Source: Hellea sp.
GTDB lineage: Bacteria; Pseudomonadota; Alphaproteobacteria; Caulobacterales; Maricaulaceae
Assembly (NCBI GenBank): GCA_020628635.1
Contig: JAHDEU010000006.1
Coordinates: 1-16,907, forward strand
Length of the DNA stretch: 16,907 nt
Reading direction: 5' to 3'
Shown here: positions 7,283-14,198 of the stretch, one piece after another
Layout: each line of letters starts with the position of its first letter
Numbering within the stretch: position 1 is the stretch's first letter
Made by a program: the position numbers and the translations under genes
The notes under the pieces: generated by a model
Told to the model about the DNA's origin: nothing
Seen by the model: the letters and a program-made list of their open reading frames with translations, nothing else
The model's database searches: none

Positions 7283-7431
7283 TTAGTGCGTAGTCGGTAG
7301 TAAGTAGTGAGTAGGGGGCGTCAGGGCGTGAGGCGGGCGTGATTGCGCAGCAGCATCGCGTGAGGCGATGCTGGAGATTGTGCGCAATGCTGTCGAGTCT
7401 CGAAAACTACTCACTATTCACTACTCACTCA
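7283..7431. repeat. Nested inverted-repeat element between gspE and gspF
   Basis: The outer left arm is a degenerate heptamer array in 7-nt steps from 7283: TTAGTGC, GTAGTCG, GTAGTAA, GTAGTGA, GTAGGGG. The outer right arm is the same heptamer on the minus strand from 7431 down to 7404: TGAGTGA, GTAGTGA, ATAGTGA, GTAGTTT. The best 18-nt arms (7297-7314 and 7407-7424) match at 16 of 18 positions. Inside is a perfect 8-bp stem, ATTGCGCA at 7342-7349 with TGCGCAAT at 7381-7388. Inside that is a second perfect stem, CAGCATCG at 7351-7358 with CGATGCTG at 7366-7373, around a 7-nt loop. GCGTGAGGCG occurs twice (7326-7335, 7358-7367), and a TCGAG/CTCGA palindrome lies at 7393-7403. It looks like a small non-autonomous element or a structured mRNA spacer. 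There is no coding potential and no clear target-site duplication. The gspE stop codon lies in the outer right heptamer. Confidence 0.75.
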
Positions 7432-8898
7432 TCCTTCATCCGTCCGGCACACCCGCAGGACCTCATCGCGCGAGGTAAGACCCGCTGCTACCTTCTCCGC
7501 GCCGTCCGCGAGCAGGGTCTGGCGCGCCGCAAAGGCGACGGCCGACATCTGGCTTTCCGTCGCGCCGTCATGGATCATGGTGCGGAGTTGCTCGGTCATG
7601 GGCACGATCTCGTAAAGCCCGAGGCGGCCGACATAGCCGACGCCGGAGCAGGCCGGGCAGCCCTTGGGGCGGTAGAAGGTGTGGCCCGCGTCGGCCAGCC
7701 CCAATTCGGCGAGTTCCACGGCGGGCGGAGAGTAGGGCTCCTTGCACGCCTCGCAGAGCTTGCGGACCAGGCGCTGCGCGACCAGCGCGGTCAGGGTGGA
7801 GGAGAGCAGGAACGGCTCCACCCCCATGTCGCGCAGGCGGGCCACGCTGGCCACGGCCGAATTGGTGTGAACGGTCGAGAGCACGAGATGGCCCGTCAGC
7901 GCGGCCTGCACGGCGATCTCCGCCGTTTCGGGATCGCGGATCTCGCCGACCATGACCACGTCCGGGTCCTGACGCAGGATGGCGCGAAGCCCGGCCGCGA
8001 AGCTCATGCCGACGGCCGTGTTGACCTGCGTTTGCCCGATGCCGTCCAGCGCATATTCCACCGGGTCCTCGACGGTCAGGATGTTGCGCGATCCGTCATT
8101 AAGCCGCGACAGCGCGGCATAGAGCGAGGTCGTCTTGCCCGATCCCGTCGGACCCGTGACCAGAATGATGCCGTTGGGCCGGGACAGCGCGCTCGCAAAA
8201 CCGTCGAGCACGTCCGAATCCATGCCGAGTTCTTCCAGCGCCATGCGCTGCGTGTCCTTCTCCAGAATCCGCATCACCACACGTTCGCCGTGGCGCGACG
8301 GCAGGGTGGAAACGCGCAGATCGATCCGGCGCTCGCCCAGGTTCAGCGAGAAGCGGCCGTCCTGCGGTACGCGCTTCTGCGCAATGTCGAGGCGGCTCAT
8401 CACCTTGACGCGCGACGTCAGCGCAGGCGCGAGACGTGCGGGCAGGGACAGGGCCTCGGACAGCGTGCCGTCGATGCGGAAGCGCACGGATAGCCGCTGC
8501 TCGTATGGCTCGATATGGATATCGGATGCGCGCGCGCGGATCGCTTCCTGCAGCACGCCGTTGATCAGGCGGATGATCGGCGCGTCGTCTGAGCTGTCCA
8601 GGAGGTCCGACGTGCGCGGCAGGCCGTCGGCGAGGGCAGACAGGTCCTGAGGCGCACCCAGCGCGTCCTCCGAAGCGCCTGCCAGATCGGCCTGCGCGTA
8701 AGTCGCGGACAGGCGCTGCTCGAACGCTTCGGGCGTGAGCACTTCGCGGCTCACAGACCGCCCCACCGCGCGGCGGGCCTCCAGCAAGGCGGGCAACGGC
8801 GCGCTCTGCTTGTGCGCGATCACCACGCCGGACTCGGATTCGAGCGCGAGCACACCGTGCTGGCGGGCGAACGCATAGGAGAGAACGGGGCGGCTCAT
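7429..8898 (-). CDS. gspE: Type II secretion ATPase GspE
   Basis: The 489-residue product is a secretion ATPase of the GspE/PulE family. It has an N-terminal domain (about 1-95) that would bind GspL, a linker, and the N2 domain with SDIHIEPYE (125-133). The RecA-like core has Walker A GPTGSGKT (249-256), an Asp box around ILTVEDPVEY (273-282), Walker B around DPDVVMVGEIRD (311-322) and a His box around TGHLVLSTVHTN (335-346). A zinc-binding CxxC pair is present (Cys382/385 and Cys414/417). All catalytic elements are intact. It powers pseudopilus extension from the cytoplasmic face. The ATG at 8898 has a weak AGGG upstream. It is the first T2SS gene in the window. The stop falls inside the adjoining repeat element. 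Confidence 0.97.
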   Translation of the reverse strand: MSRPVLSYAFARQHGVLALESESGVVIAHKQSAPLPALLEARRAVGRSVSREVLTPEAFEQRLSATYAQADLAGASEDALGAPQDLSALADGLPRTSDLLDSSDDAPIIRLINGVLQEAIRARASDIHIEPYEQRLSVRFRIDGTLSEALSLPARLAPALTSRVKVMSRLDIAQKRVPQDGRFSLNLGERRIDLRVSTLPSRHGERVVMRILEKDTQRMALEELGMDSDVLDGFASALSRPNGIILVTGPTGSGKTTSLYAALSRLNDGSRNILTVEDPVEYALDGIGQTQVNTAVGMSFAAGLRAILRQDPDVVMVGEIRDPETAEIAVQAALTGHLVLSTVHTNSAVASVARLRDMGVEPFLLSSTLTALVAQRLVRKLCEACKEPYSPPAVELAELGLADAGHTFYRPKGCPACSGVGYVGRLGLYEIVPMTEQLRTMIHDGATESQMSAVAFAARQTLLADGAEKVAAGLTSRDEVLRVCRTDEG

Positions 8899-9000
8899 GG
8901 GAGCCCTATAGCGCGTCTTGGGTCACTGGACACTTAAGTTTCGTTCGGGGTTGAGGTGCGCTAGGCAGGGCCGTCCGTCCCCTCGCCACAAGGCCTGCCC
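8899..9000. promoter_or_regulatory. Divergent intergenic region of gspE and the TPR-oxygenase gene
   Basis: This 102-nt gap must hold the promoters for both directions unless transcripts enter from elsewhere. On the minus strand a TATAGG (about 8905-8910) sits just before gspE, but no good -35 is spaced to it. On the plus strand an imperfect inverted repeat, GGCAGGGCC (8964-8972) against GGCCTGCC (8992-8999) with one bulged G, ends 1 nt before the GTG start at 9001. It could mask the start. Promoter positions are not resolved. Confidence 0.4.
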
Positions 9001-10680
9001 GTGAGTCTGCAATCCGCCCACGCCGCCTATCAGGCCGGACGTCTCGATGAGGCGGAGGCACAGCTCGCGCCCCTGCTGCAGTCGGCGTCCGCCAGCCGCG
9101 CCGAACGCGCCGTCGCGCAGCAGCTCGGCGCGATGATCGCCACGCGCAGAGGCGACCACATGACGGCCCTGCAGCGCATCCAGCAGGCCCTGCAGCATCC
9201 CGCCAACCCAGCCGAACGTCTCAACACCCAAGGCAATATCCTGCGCGCGCTGGGCTTTGACGTGCAGGCGGAGCAGTCCTTCGCCGCCGCCCTGCAGGCG
9301 CAGCCCGACTACGACGCGGCCCGGTTCAATCTCGCGCGGCTGCGGCTGGACGGCTCGCAATACCGCGAGGCCGCGCAGGCATTCACGCAGCTGACCGGGC
9401 GCGCGCCGGACAACGCCAATGCGTGGCGCGGGCGCATCGAAGCGCTGCTCGAGAGCCAGCAGCTGGACGCGGCCGACGCAGCCATCGGTGATGCGCCTCT
9501 GCCGGAGGGCGAGCTCGGTCAGTACCGCGCGCGGCTGGCGTTCAACCGCGGCGACCTCGACGCTACTGTGAGACTCGCCCGAGCGAACATCCCGGACGCC
9601 TCACAGGGCGGTGCGTCCCTGTCACTGGCACTGCAGATCCTGCGCATGACGGGGCGCTGGGGCGAGGCGGAAGAGCTCATTACCGAGACGCTGTCCCGCC
9701 ACCCCGGCCGCCCGGACCTGTGGGCGGCGGGCTTGCGCGGGCTGGTTCGGTCGGGCGACCACCGCGCGGCCGCGGCCATGCTCGGCCAGGCGCCGGACGG
9801 AATGGAGATCGCGCTGGTGCGAGTCGAGTTGCTGATCGAGCAGGAGCGCTTCTCGGAGGCCGAAGAGGCGGCGATGGCCGCGCTGGGAACTGCGCCCGGA
9901 CACGCGCCGATGATGCAGAATCTGTGCCGCGCTGCGCTCGGTGCGGGCCGTTACGCGACCGCGCAACAGGTCGCCGACCATGGCCTGCGGGCAGAGCCCA
10001 ACAACCAGTTCTACTATGCCGTCAAGGCCACGGCTGGTCGCGCGCGCGGGCAGGATTACCGCTATTATTTCGACTACAGCCGCTTCGTGAAACCCTATGA
10101 TCTGGGGCCGCCCGACGGCTGGGCGGACATGGCCGCGTTCAATGCGGACCTCAAGACCGAACTCGACGCGCTGCACGGTTTCCGCGACGCGCCGCTCGAC
10201 CAGACCTTGCGGCTCGGCACGCAAACGGCGGCCGATCTGCGCTATGTGGACAGCCCGGCGATCCAAGCGTTTTTCAAGGCGGTCGATCCGGCGATTAAGA
10301 GCTATGTCGAGGAACTCGGCCGCGACCCGCGCCATGCTTTCTTGCGGCGCAACATGGGCGGCTACCGCATCCGCAGCGCGTGGAGCGTGCGGCTCGGCGC
10401 GGGCGGGCACCACGTCAACCACATCCACCCGCAAGGCTGGATCAGCTCGGCCTATTATGTCGACGTGCCGGACGCAAAAGGCAAGCAAGGCTGGATCCGC
10501 TTCGGCGAACCGCCCGCGCCGCTCAACGCGGCGCTGGGCCAATCGGCGGAGCTGGAGATCGAGCCGGTGGCCGGACGGCTGGTCCTGTTTCCCAGCTATC
10601 TGTGGCACGGCACCAACGCCATCACGGGAGACGCCACGCGGCTGACGCTGCCGATCGACATACTCCCGGCGGCGGGCTGA
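9001..10680 (+). CDS. TPR protein with C-terminal putative 2-oxoglutarate/Fe(II) oxygenase domain
   Basis: The 559-residue product has TPR-like helical repeats over about 1-345, rich in A-x-G-x-x-x-A-E patterns. A C-terminal domain (about 450-555) resembles the putative 2OG-Fe(II) oxygenase family 2OG-FeII_5 (PF13759). Visible features are NHIHPQGWISSAYYV (473-487) with candidate iron ligands His474 and His476, FPSYLWHG (530-537) with distal ligand His536, and Arg547 as a likely 2-oxoglutarate contact. Such enzymes hydroxylate or demethylate substrates using O2 and 2-oxoglutarate. The substrate is unknown, and the TPR part probably selects a protein partner. There is no signal peptide, so it is likely cytoplasmic. 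An in-frame TAG at 8962 limits the start. GTG at 9001 is chosen, although no Shine-Dalgarno is visible. It converges with the FAD oxidoreductase gene, with 3 nt between stops. Confidence 0.85.
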   Translation: MSLQSAHAAYQAGRLDEAEAQLAPLLQSASASRAERAVAQQLGAMIATRRGDHMTALQRIQQALQHPANPAERLNTQGNILRALGFDVQAEQSFAAALQAQPDYDAARFNLARLRLDGSQYREAAQAFTQLTGRAPDNANAWRGRIEALLESQQLDAADAAIGDAPLPEGELGQYRARLAFNRGDLDATVRLARANIPDASQGGASLSLALQILRMTGRWGEAEELITETLSRHPGRPDLWAAGLRGLVRSGDHRAAAAMLGQAPDGMEIALVRVELLIEQERFSEAEEAAMAALGTAPGHAPMMQNLCRAALGAGRYATAQQVADHGLRAEPNNQFYYAVKATAGRARGQDYRYYFDYSRFVKPYDLGPPDGWADMAAFNADLKTELDALHGFRDAPLDQTLRLGTQTAADLRYVDSPAIQAFFKAVDPAIKSYVEELGRDPRHAFLRRNMGGYRIRSAWSVRLGAGGHHVNHIHPQGWISSAYYVDVPDAKGKQGWIRFGEPPAPLNAALGQSAELEIEPVAGRLVLFPSYLWHGTNAITGDATRLTLPIDILPAAG

Positions 10681-10683
10681 GCC

Positions 10684-12174
10684 CTACTGGAAACGCGTCC
10701 AGAAACCGGACAGCCATTGCGCTTTCTTGCCGAACACGGCGTCGGTGAAGGCGGAGGAGGCGGCGCGTTTCACCACTTCGGTGCGGGTCGGATAGGGGCT
10801 GATCATCGAGGTGATTGTGGAGAGCTTCGCGCCCGCCGCCATGGCGAGGGACACGGTGTTGATGATCTCGCCCGCCTGGCTGCCGAGACAGCTCGCGCCG
10901 ATGATGCGGTTCTTGGTGTCGAGATAGAGCTTCAGCCCGCCCGCCGTGTCGCGTTCGGCGATTGAGCGGTCGTTCTCGTTGAACTCGAAATGCAGGGTGC
11001 GCGCGGATTCGGCGTGGCCCGCCCCGATCGCGCCGAGTTCGGGCTGGGTGTAGATGACGGCCGGCATGCGGGTCGTGGTGGCCTTGGCGAAGAAGCGCCC
11101 CAGCCCCGGCGGCATGAAATAGAGGTTCTTGATCAGTGCGCCCGCGTGGAAGCCCGCCGCATGTGTCAGCCCGCCCTTGCCGGCCGCGATGTCTCCGGCC
11201 GCATAGACGCGGGGGTTGGATGTGCGCAGGGCTTCGTCCGTGTCGATGCCCTTGCGGTCGTAGGCGACATTGGCGGCCTCGAGGTTCAGCGTCTCGACAT
11301 TGGGCTGGCGTCCGGCGGCGACGAGGATGTGGGAGCCGGTGAGGTCGGGACCGTCTTCGAAAGACACGCGGATCTGGTCGCCGTCCTGGCTGACCTGCTT
11401 GGTCTTGGCGGGCGCGCGGAAATTCACGCCCTCCGTTTTCAGCGCCGCGATCAACTCGGCCGCGTGTTCGGGGTCCGAGCGGCCGAGCGGCTCGGCAATG
11501 TCGATGATCGTGACGTCCGAGCCCAGACGGCGGAAGCTCTGGCCCATCTCCAGCCCGATGGGGCCGGAGCCGATGATGAGCAGGTGCTCGGGCAGCTCTG
11601 CGACCCGGAAGATCGAATTGTTGGTCAGATAGGGCACGTCGGCCAGCCCCGGAATGGGCGGCACGCCTGCGCGCGATCCGGCTGCGACGATGATGCGCTT
11701 GGCGCGCACGGTGTGGCTGCGGGACTGGACCGTGCGTTCGTCGACAAACCTAGCGTCTTCGGTGATCACATCGACGCCGAACCCCTCATAGCGCTCGACC
11801 GAGTCCACCGGCGCGATCTGGTCGATGACGCCCTGGATATGCGCCTTGACCGCGTCCCAATCGACGTCCGCTTTCGTCGGCGCGATGCCGAACTCCGCGC
11901 CGTGCGTGCGCGAATGGGCCATCTTGGCCGCCTTGATCAGCGCCTTGGACGGCACGCAGCCCGTGTTCAGGCAGTCCCCGCCCATGTCCTCGCGCTCGAA
12001 CAGCACGACCGAGCGGCCCAGATGCGACGCACCGTAAGCCACTGAGAGGCCAGCGCTGCCCGCGCCGATGATGCAGAGATCGACGTCGTGGACGGTGCGG
12101 CTCACGGCCGGGGTGGTCTGCGGCAGTTCATCGGCGTCACTGTGCAGGTCTGTGTCGAGGGAGTCGAGGGTCAT
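10684..12174 (-). CDS. MerA/Lpd-like FAD-dependent pyridine nucleotide-disulfide oxidoreductase
   Basis: The 496-residue product has the class I disulfide oxidoreductase plan. It shows FAD-binding GAGSAG (37-42), redox disulfide Cys68/Cys73 in GGDCLNTGCVPSK, NAD(P)H-binding GSGPIG (202-207), the second FAD motif YAAGD (324-328) and a C-terminal dimerisation domain. In Lpd the C-terminal motif is HxHPTxxE. Here it reads SPYPTRTE (459-466), so the catalytic His is Tyr461, as in mercuric reductase, while Glu466 remains. The C-terminal vicinal cysteines of true MerA are absent (the end is FWTRFQ) and there is no HMA domain, so mercury reduction is not supported. The role is probably thiol/disulfide or quinone-type redox on an unknown substrate. 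The ATG at 12174 has GGAG 8 nt upstream. An alternative GTG at 12192 would overlap the TVP38 stop by 4 nt. It is the last gene of a three-gene operon. Confidence 0.88.
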   Translation of the reverse strand: MTLDSLDTDLHSDADELPQTTPAVSRTVHDVDLCIIGAGSAGLSVAYGASHLGRSVVLFEREDMGGDCLNTGCVPSKALIKAAKMAHSRTHGAEFGIAPTKADVDWDAVKAHIQGVIDQIAPVDSVERYEGFGVDVITEDARFVDERTVQSRSHTVRAKRIIVAAGSRAGVPPIPGLADVPYLTNNSIFRVAELPEHLLIIGSGPIGLEMGQSFRRLGSDVTIIDIAEPLGRSDPEHAAELIAALKTEGVNFRAPAKTKQVSQDGDQIRVSFEDGPDLTGSHILVAAGRQPNVETLNLEAANVAYDRKGIDTDEALRTSNPRVYAAGDIAAGKGGLTHAAGFHAGALIKNLYFMPPGLGRFFAKATTTRMPAVIYTQPELGAIGAGHAESARTLHFEFNENDRSIAERDTAGGLKLYLDTKNRIIGASCLGSQAGEIINTVSLAMAAGAKLSTITSMISPYPTRTEVVKRAASSAFTDAVFGKKAQWLSGFWTRFQ

Positions 12175-12188
12175 GGTGTCAGCTCCGG

Positions 12189-12974
12189 TCACGGCTGGGC
12201 AGCCGCGCTTTTCTTGAAGAAGCGCTTGTAGAGGGCGGGCATGAGCGCGACGGCAGCCAGCGCGAAAAAGGCGGGGATCAGATTGGCCGCCGCGCTGCTG
12301 ACCAGCGCGCCGACGTCGACGCTCTCACCAGACTCGGCCGCGTCCAGCAGCGTGCCGCGCAGGCCGGCTCCGATCCAGGTATAGGCCAGCGTGCCGGGGA
12401 TGATGCCGAACAGCGTGGTGATGAAGTAGTCGCGGAACTTCGCGCCCAGCACGGCCGGGGCGATGTTGACCACGGCGAAGGGAAAGACCGGGATCAGCCG
12501 CAGGGTGAACATGTAGGACAGGGCGTTTTCGTTGAAGCCTTTCTCCATCTTGCCCAGAAACGGTCCCGCGATGGATTTCAGCGCCGAGCCGATGGAGCTG
12601 CGCGCGGCGAGGAAGAGAATGCAAGCCCCGGCCGTCGCGCCGATCACGGTCGCGGGCGTGCCGACGGCCAGCCCGAACAGGAAGCCGCCCGAAATCGTCA
12701 GCGCGCTCGCCGGGACCATGAAGGCCGTCGCGGCGGCGTAGATCACGATGAAGGCCAGCAGCACGAGCAGGAAGTTCTCCTGCAGGAGCTTGTTCAGATA
12801 GACCGCGTTCTCGCCCAGCGCCGCCGGAGTCAGCTGGGTGTGCCAGCCTTGCGAGACGGCGAGCGCGAGCCCGGCGAGGATGATGTAGATCGGCCACAGG
12901 CGGATCCAGATCGGCTTGGTAGAGCCTTCGGACGCATCAGATGCGGCGCTCATATTGCTGAGTGTATCGGTCAT
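12189..12974 (-). CDS. TVP38/TMEM64 (DedA-like, VTT domain) membrane protein
   Basis: The 261-residue integral membrane protein has helices at about 25-43, 68-90, 92-125 (broken, reentrant-like), 150-172, 180-200 and 228-248. The VTT/SNARE-associated signature is visible in FMVPASALTISGGFLFG (85-101) and in the later segments GATAGACILFLAAR (112-125) and LRLIPVFPFAVVN (158-170). Family members are related to DedA proteins and scramblase-like TMEM41/VMP1, and act in lipid or small-molecule handling. The substrate is not determinable here. The N-terminal tail is short and polar. It lies 4 nt after the DUF547 gene (AGGA close to the ATG) and touches the oxidoreductase gene. This TVP38-plus-disulfide-oxidoreductase pairing is one I recall from many proteobacteria and cyanobacteria, but I cannot check it here. 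Confidence 0.88.
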   Translation of the reverse strand: MTDTLSNMSAASDASEGSTKPIWIRLWPIYIILAGLALAVSQGWHTQLTPAALGENAVYLNKLLQENFLLVLLAFIVIYAAATAFMVPASALTISGGFLFGLAVGTPATVIGATAGACILFLAARSSIGSALKSIAGPFLGKMEKGFNENALSYMFTLRLIPVFPFAVVNIAPAVLGAKFRDYFITTLFGIIPGTLAYTWIGAGLRGTLLDAAESGESVDVGALVSSAAANLIPAFFALAAVALMPALYKRFFKKSAAAQP

Positions 12975-12978
12975 GGTC

Positions 12979-13776
12979 CTATTTCGCCTGATTCAGGTCC
13001 CAATCGTAGTGAGATCCCTTGAACGGCTTGCCGGACTGCAGGGCCTGGAGCTTTTCGCCCGTCGCATAGGTCGCGAGATGCGCGCGTAGTTCGTCCTTGG
13101 AGCCGAAGTCGTCCGAATACCACTTGTATATCTTGGAGACCGACAGCGTGCGGCCATCATAGTCCAGCCCCCGGTCCGAATTGATATAGGCGCGGGCGGC
13201 GGCTCTTTTGTCCGCCTCCAGCGTGTCCGCGCTCCACAGCCGGTCCATCAGGTTGGGGCAGCCGATGGAGGCGCAATTGACCATGTAGTGGATATAGGGT
13301 GTGGGGTATTTCTCCCGCATCGTGCCGTGCTCGATGTCGTTCAGGCTCATCGCCTCACCCTCGACCGTGATCAGCTCGCGGTCCCAGGGTCCGGTGTTGA
13401 ACGCACCGAACTGGCGGATCGACTTGATGGGGTATTCGTCCAGCACGACATCCAGCGTGACGGCATTGTAGAGATTGGCCCAATAGGCGAGCGCCTCAGA
13501 TTCGCTGAAGGTGCTCGGCGTCAGCGCGGTCTGCTCCGCGATGAAGGCCTCGATGGCGCGGTGGTCCGCTGTGCCCGCCACGCCGGCATAGTCGAACAGG
13601 GTGATGCCGTCCGGGCCGGGCGTGATGTGGCGTGCCAGCACGTCGGCATAGGCGGCCGTTGCGCTGCTGGACATGCTGTCTTTGCTCATCTTGTCGCTCA
13701 TGGATGTGCTCTCGGCCGAGGCGGGCGCGCAGGCGGCCAGGATGGCAGCGGTGGATAGCAGGAGGGTGCGGATCAT
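12979..13776 (-). CDS. DUF547 domain lipoprotein
   Basis: The 265-residue product begins with a lipoprotein signal: MIRTLLLSTAAILAAC, with lipobox LAAC and Cys16 as the lipidation site. A Ser/Met/Lys-rich linker (about 22-40) follows. The rest is a DUF547 domain, with AYWANLYNAVTLD (97-109), LNDIEHG (145-151), VNCASIGCPNL (166-176, two cysteines), KIYKWYSDDFG (215-225) and a C-terminal YDWDLN (257-262). The conserved His, Asn, Cys and Trp positions suggest an enzyme-like or ligand-binding fold, but the biochemical function of DUF547 is not established. It should sit in the periplasm, anchored to a membrane. It is the first gene of the operon, with a purine-rich AAGAAGAG upstream of the ATG. 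Confidence 0.88.
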   Translation of the reverse strand: MIRTLLLSTAAILAACAPASAESTSMSDKMSKDSMSSSATAAYADVLARHITPGPDGITLFDYAGVAGTADHRAIEAFIAEQTALTPSTFSESEALAYWANLYNAVTLDVVLDEYPIKSIRQFGAFNTGPWDRELITVEGEAMSLNDIEHGTMREKYPTPYIHYMVNCASIGCPNLMDRLWSADTLEADKRAAARAYINSDRGLDYDGRTLSVSKIYKWYSDDFGSKDELRAHLATYATGEKLQALQSGKPFKGSHYDWDLNQAK

Positions 13777-13857
13777 GTTCGGTCTCTTCTTGCCGGTGGG
13801 TCCGGCGTCATGCGTTGTGTTGCGAGCCTGTTAGCCCGTTCGGTCCAGATTGGCTCT

Positions 13858-13881
13858 ACACGGCTATTCACGATGCCGTGT
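13858..13881. repeat. Perfect 7-bp inverted repeat, possible operator
   Basis: ACACGGC and GCCGTGT are separated by 10 nt. It lies about 82-105 nt upstream of the DUF547 ATG, in the right place for a repressor or activator site. No T-run follows, so a terminator is less likely. The regulator is unknown, and no regulator gene is adjacent. Confidence 0.4.
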
Positions 13882-13977
13882 GAGGCGGGTGTGAATGGCG
13901 GTTGAGCCTTATCGCAACGCATGGGCAGGGATGATGGGTTCCGTAAATCCACCCGACGTGCGAGTGCGCGACCCCGC

Positions 13978-14006
13978 TTGACGGCTCGCGGCTGTGGCAT
14001 TACGGG
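13978..14006 (+). promoter_or_regulatory. Candidate sigma-70-type promoter for rpmH
   Basis: TTGACG at 13978-13983 matches the -35 consensus well and is followed, after 16-17 nt, by a weak -10-like TTACGG/TACGGG at about 14000-14006. TTGACGG also fits the -35 half of the Caulobacter housekeeping consensus. This would give a leader of roughly 50 nt before the rpmH ATG. The -10 match is poor, so the call is tentative. Confidence 0.35.
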
Positions 14007-14063
14007 CCGCATCTGAATTTTGCGCGGTCTGTATCCGCGCCAGACCATCAATAGAGCAATCCG

Positions 14064-14198
14064 ATGAAACGCACTTTCCAGCCGTCCAATCTCGTTCGCG
14101 CCCGCCGCCACGGCTTCCGCGCGCGCATGGCGACCAAGAACGGCCGCGCCGTGCTGGCCCGCCGCCGCGCCAAGGGCCGCAAGAAGCTCTCCGCATAA
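14064..14198 (+). CDS. rpmH: Large ribosomal subunit protein bL34
   Basis: The 44-residue, strongly basic protein begins MKRTFQPSNLVRARRHGFRA and ends RAKGRKKLSA. This is the canonical bL34 sequence and length, and the MATKNGRAVLARRR segment matches the family. It is part of the 50S subunit. The ATG at 14064 is the only sensible start. It is followed closely by rnpA, as in nearly all bacteria, and the pair is normally co-transcribed. Confidence 0.98.
   Translation: MKRTFQPSNLVRARRHGFRARMATKNGRAVLARRRAKGRKKLSA

Larger units (their letters stand above)
13777..14063. promoter_or_regulatory. Divergent regulatory region between the DUF547 operon and rpmH
   Basis: No gene is seen in these 287 nt. 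Near the DUF547 side lies a perfect inverted repeat, ACACGGC at 13858-13864 with GCCGTGT at 13875-13881 (10-nt spacer), and an overlapping ATTCAC (13866-13871) / GTGAAT (13891-13896) pair. Either could be an operator for the DUF547 operon. Near the rpmH side is a promoter-like TTGACG at 13978. No perfect DnaA box was seen, although rpmH often lies near the origin in other bacteria. Confidence 0.5.

Noticed and set aside
7283..7431. CRISPR-like array from the repeated heptamers
   Set aside because: The units are 7 nt, contiguous and degenerate, with no spacers and no cas genes nearby.
7339..8493. 384-codon plus-strand frame opposite gspE and through the palindromic element
   Set aside because: It is antisense to conserved Walker and zinc motifs of GspE. 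The product is His/Arg-rich low-complexity, typical of antisense frames in GC-rich DNA.
10990..12045. 351-codon plus-strand frame opposite the FAD oxidoreductase gene
   Set aside because: The minus strand carries all FAD, NAD and redox-cysteine motifs, so the plus frame is a shadow.
10684..12174. Mercuric reductase (merA)
   Set aside because: It lacks the C-terminal vicinal cysteines and the HMA domain, and no merR, merT or merP is adjacent. Only the fold and the Tyr substitution are shared.
13777..14063. Replication origin next to rpmH
   Set aside because: No cluster of DnaA boxes or AT-rich unwinding region is visible, and dnaA/dnaN are absent.
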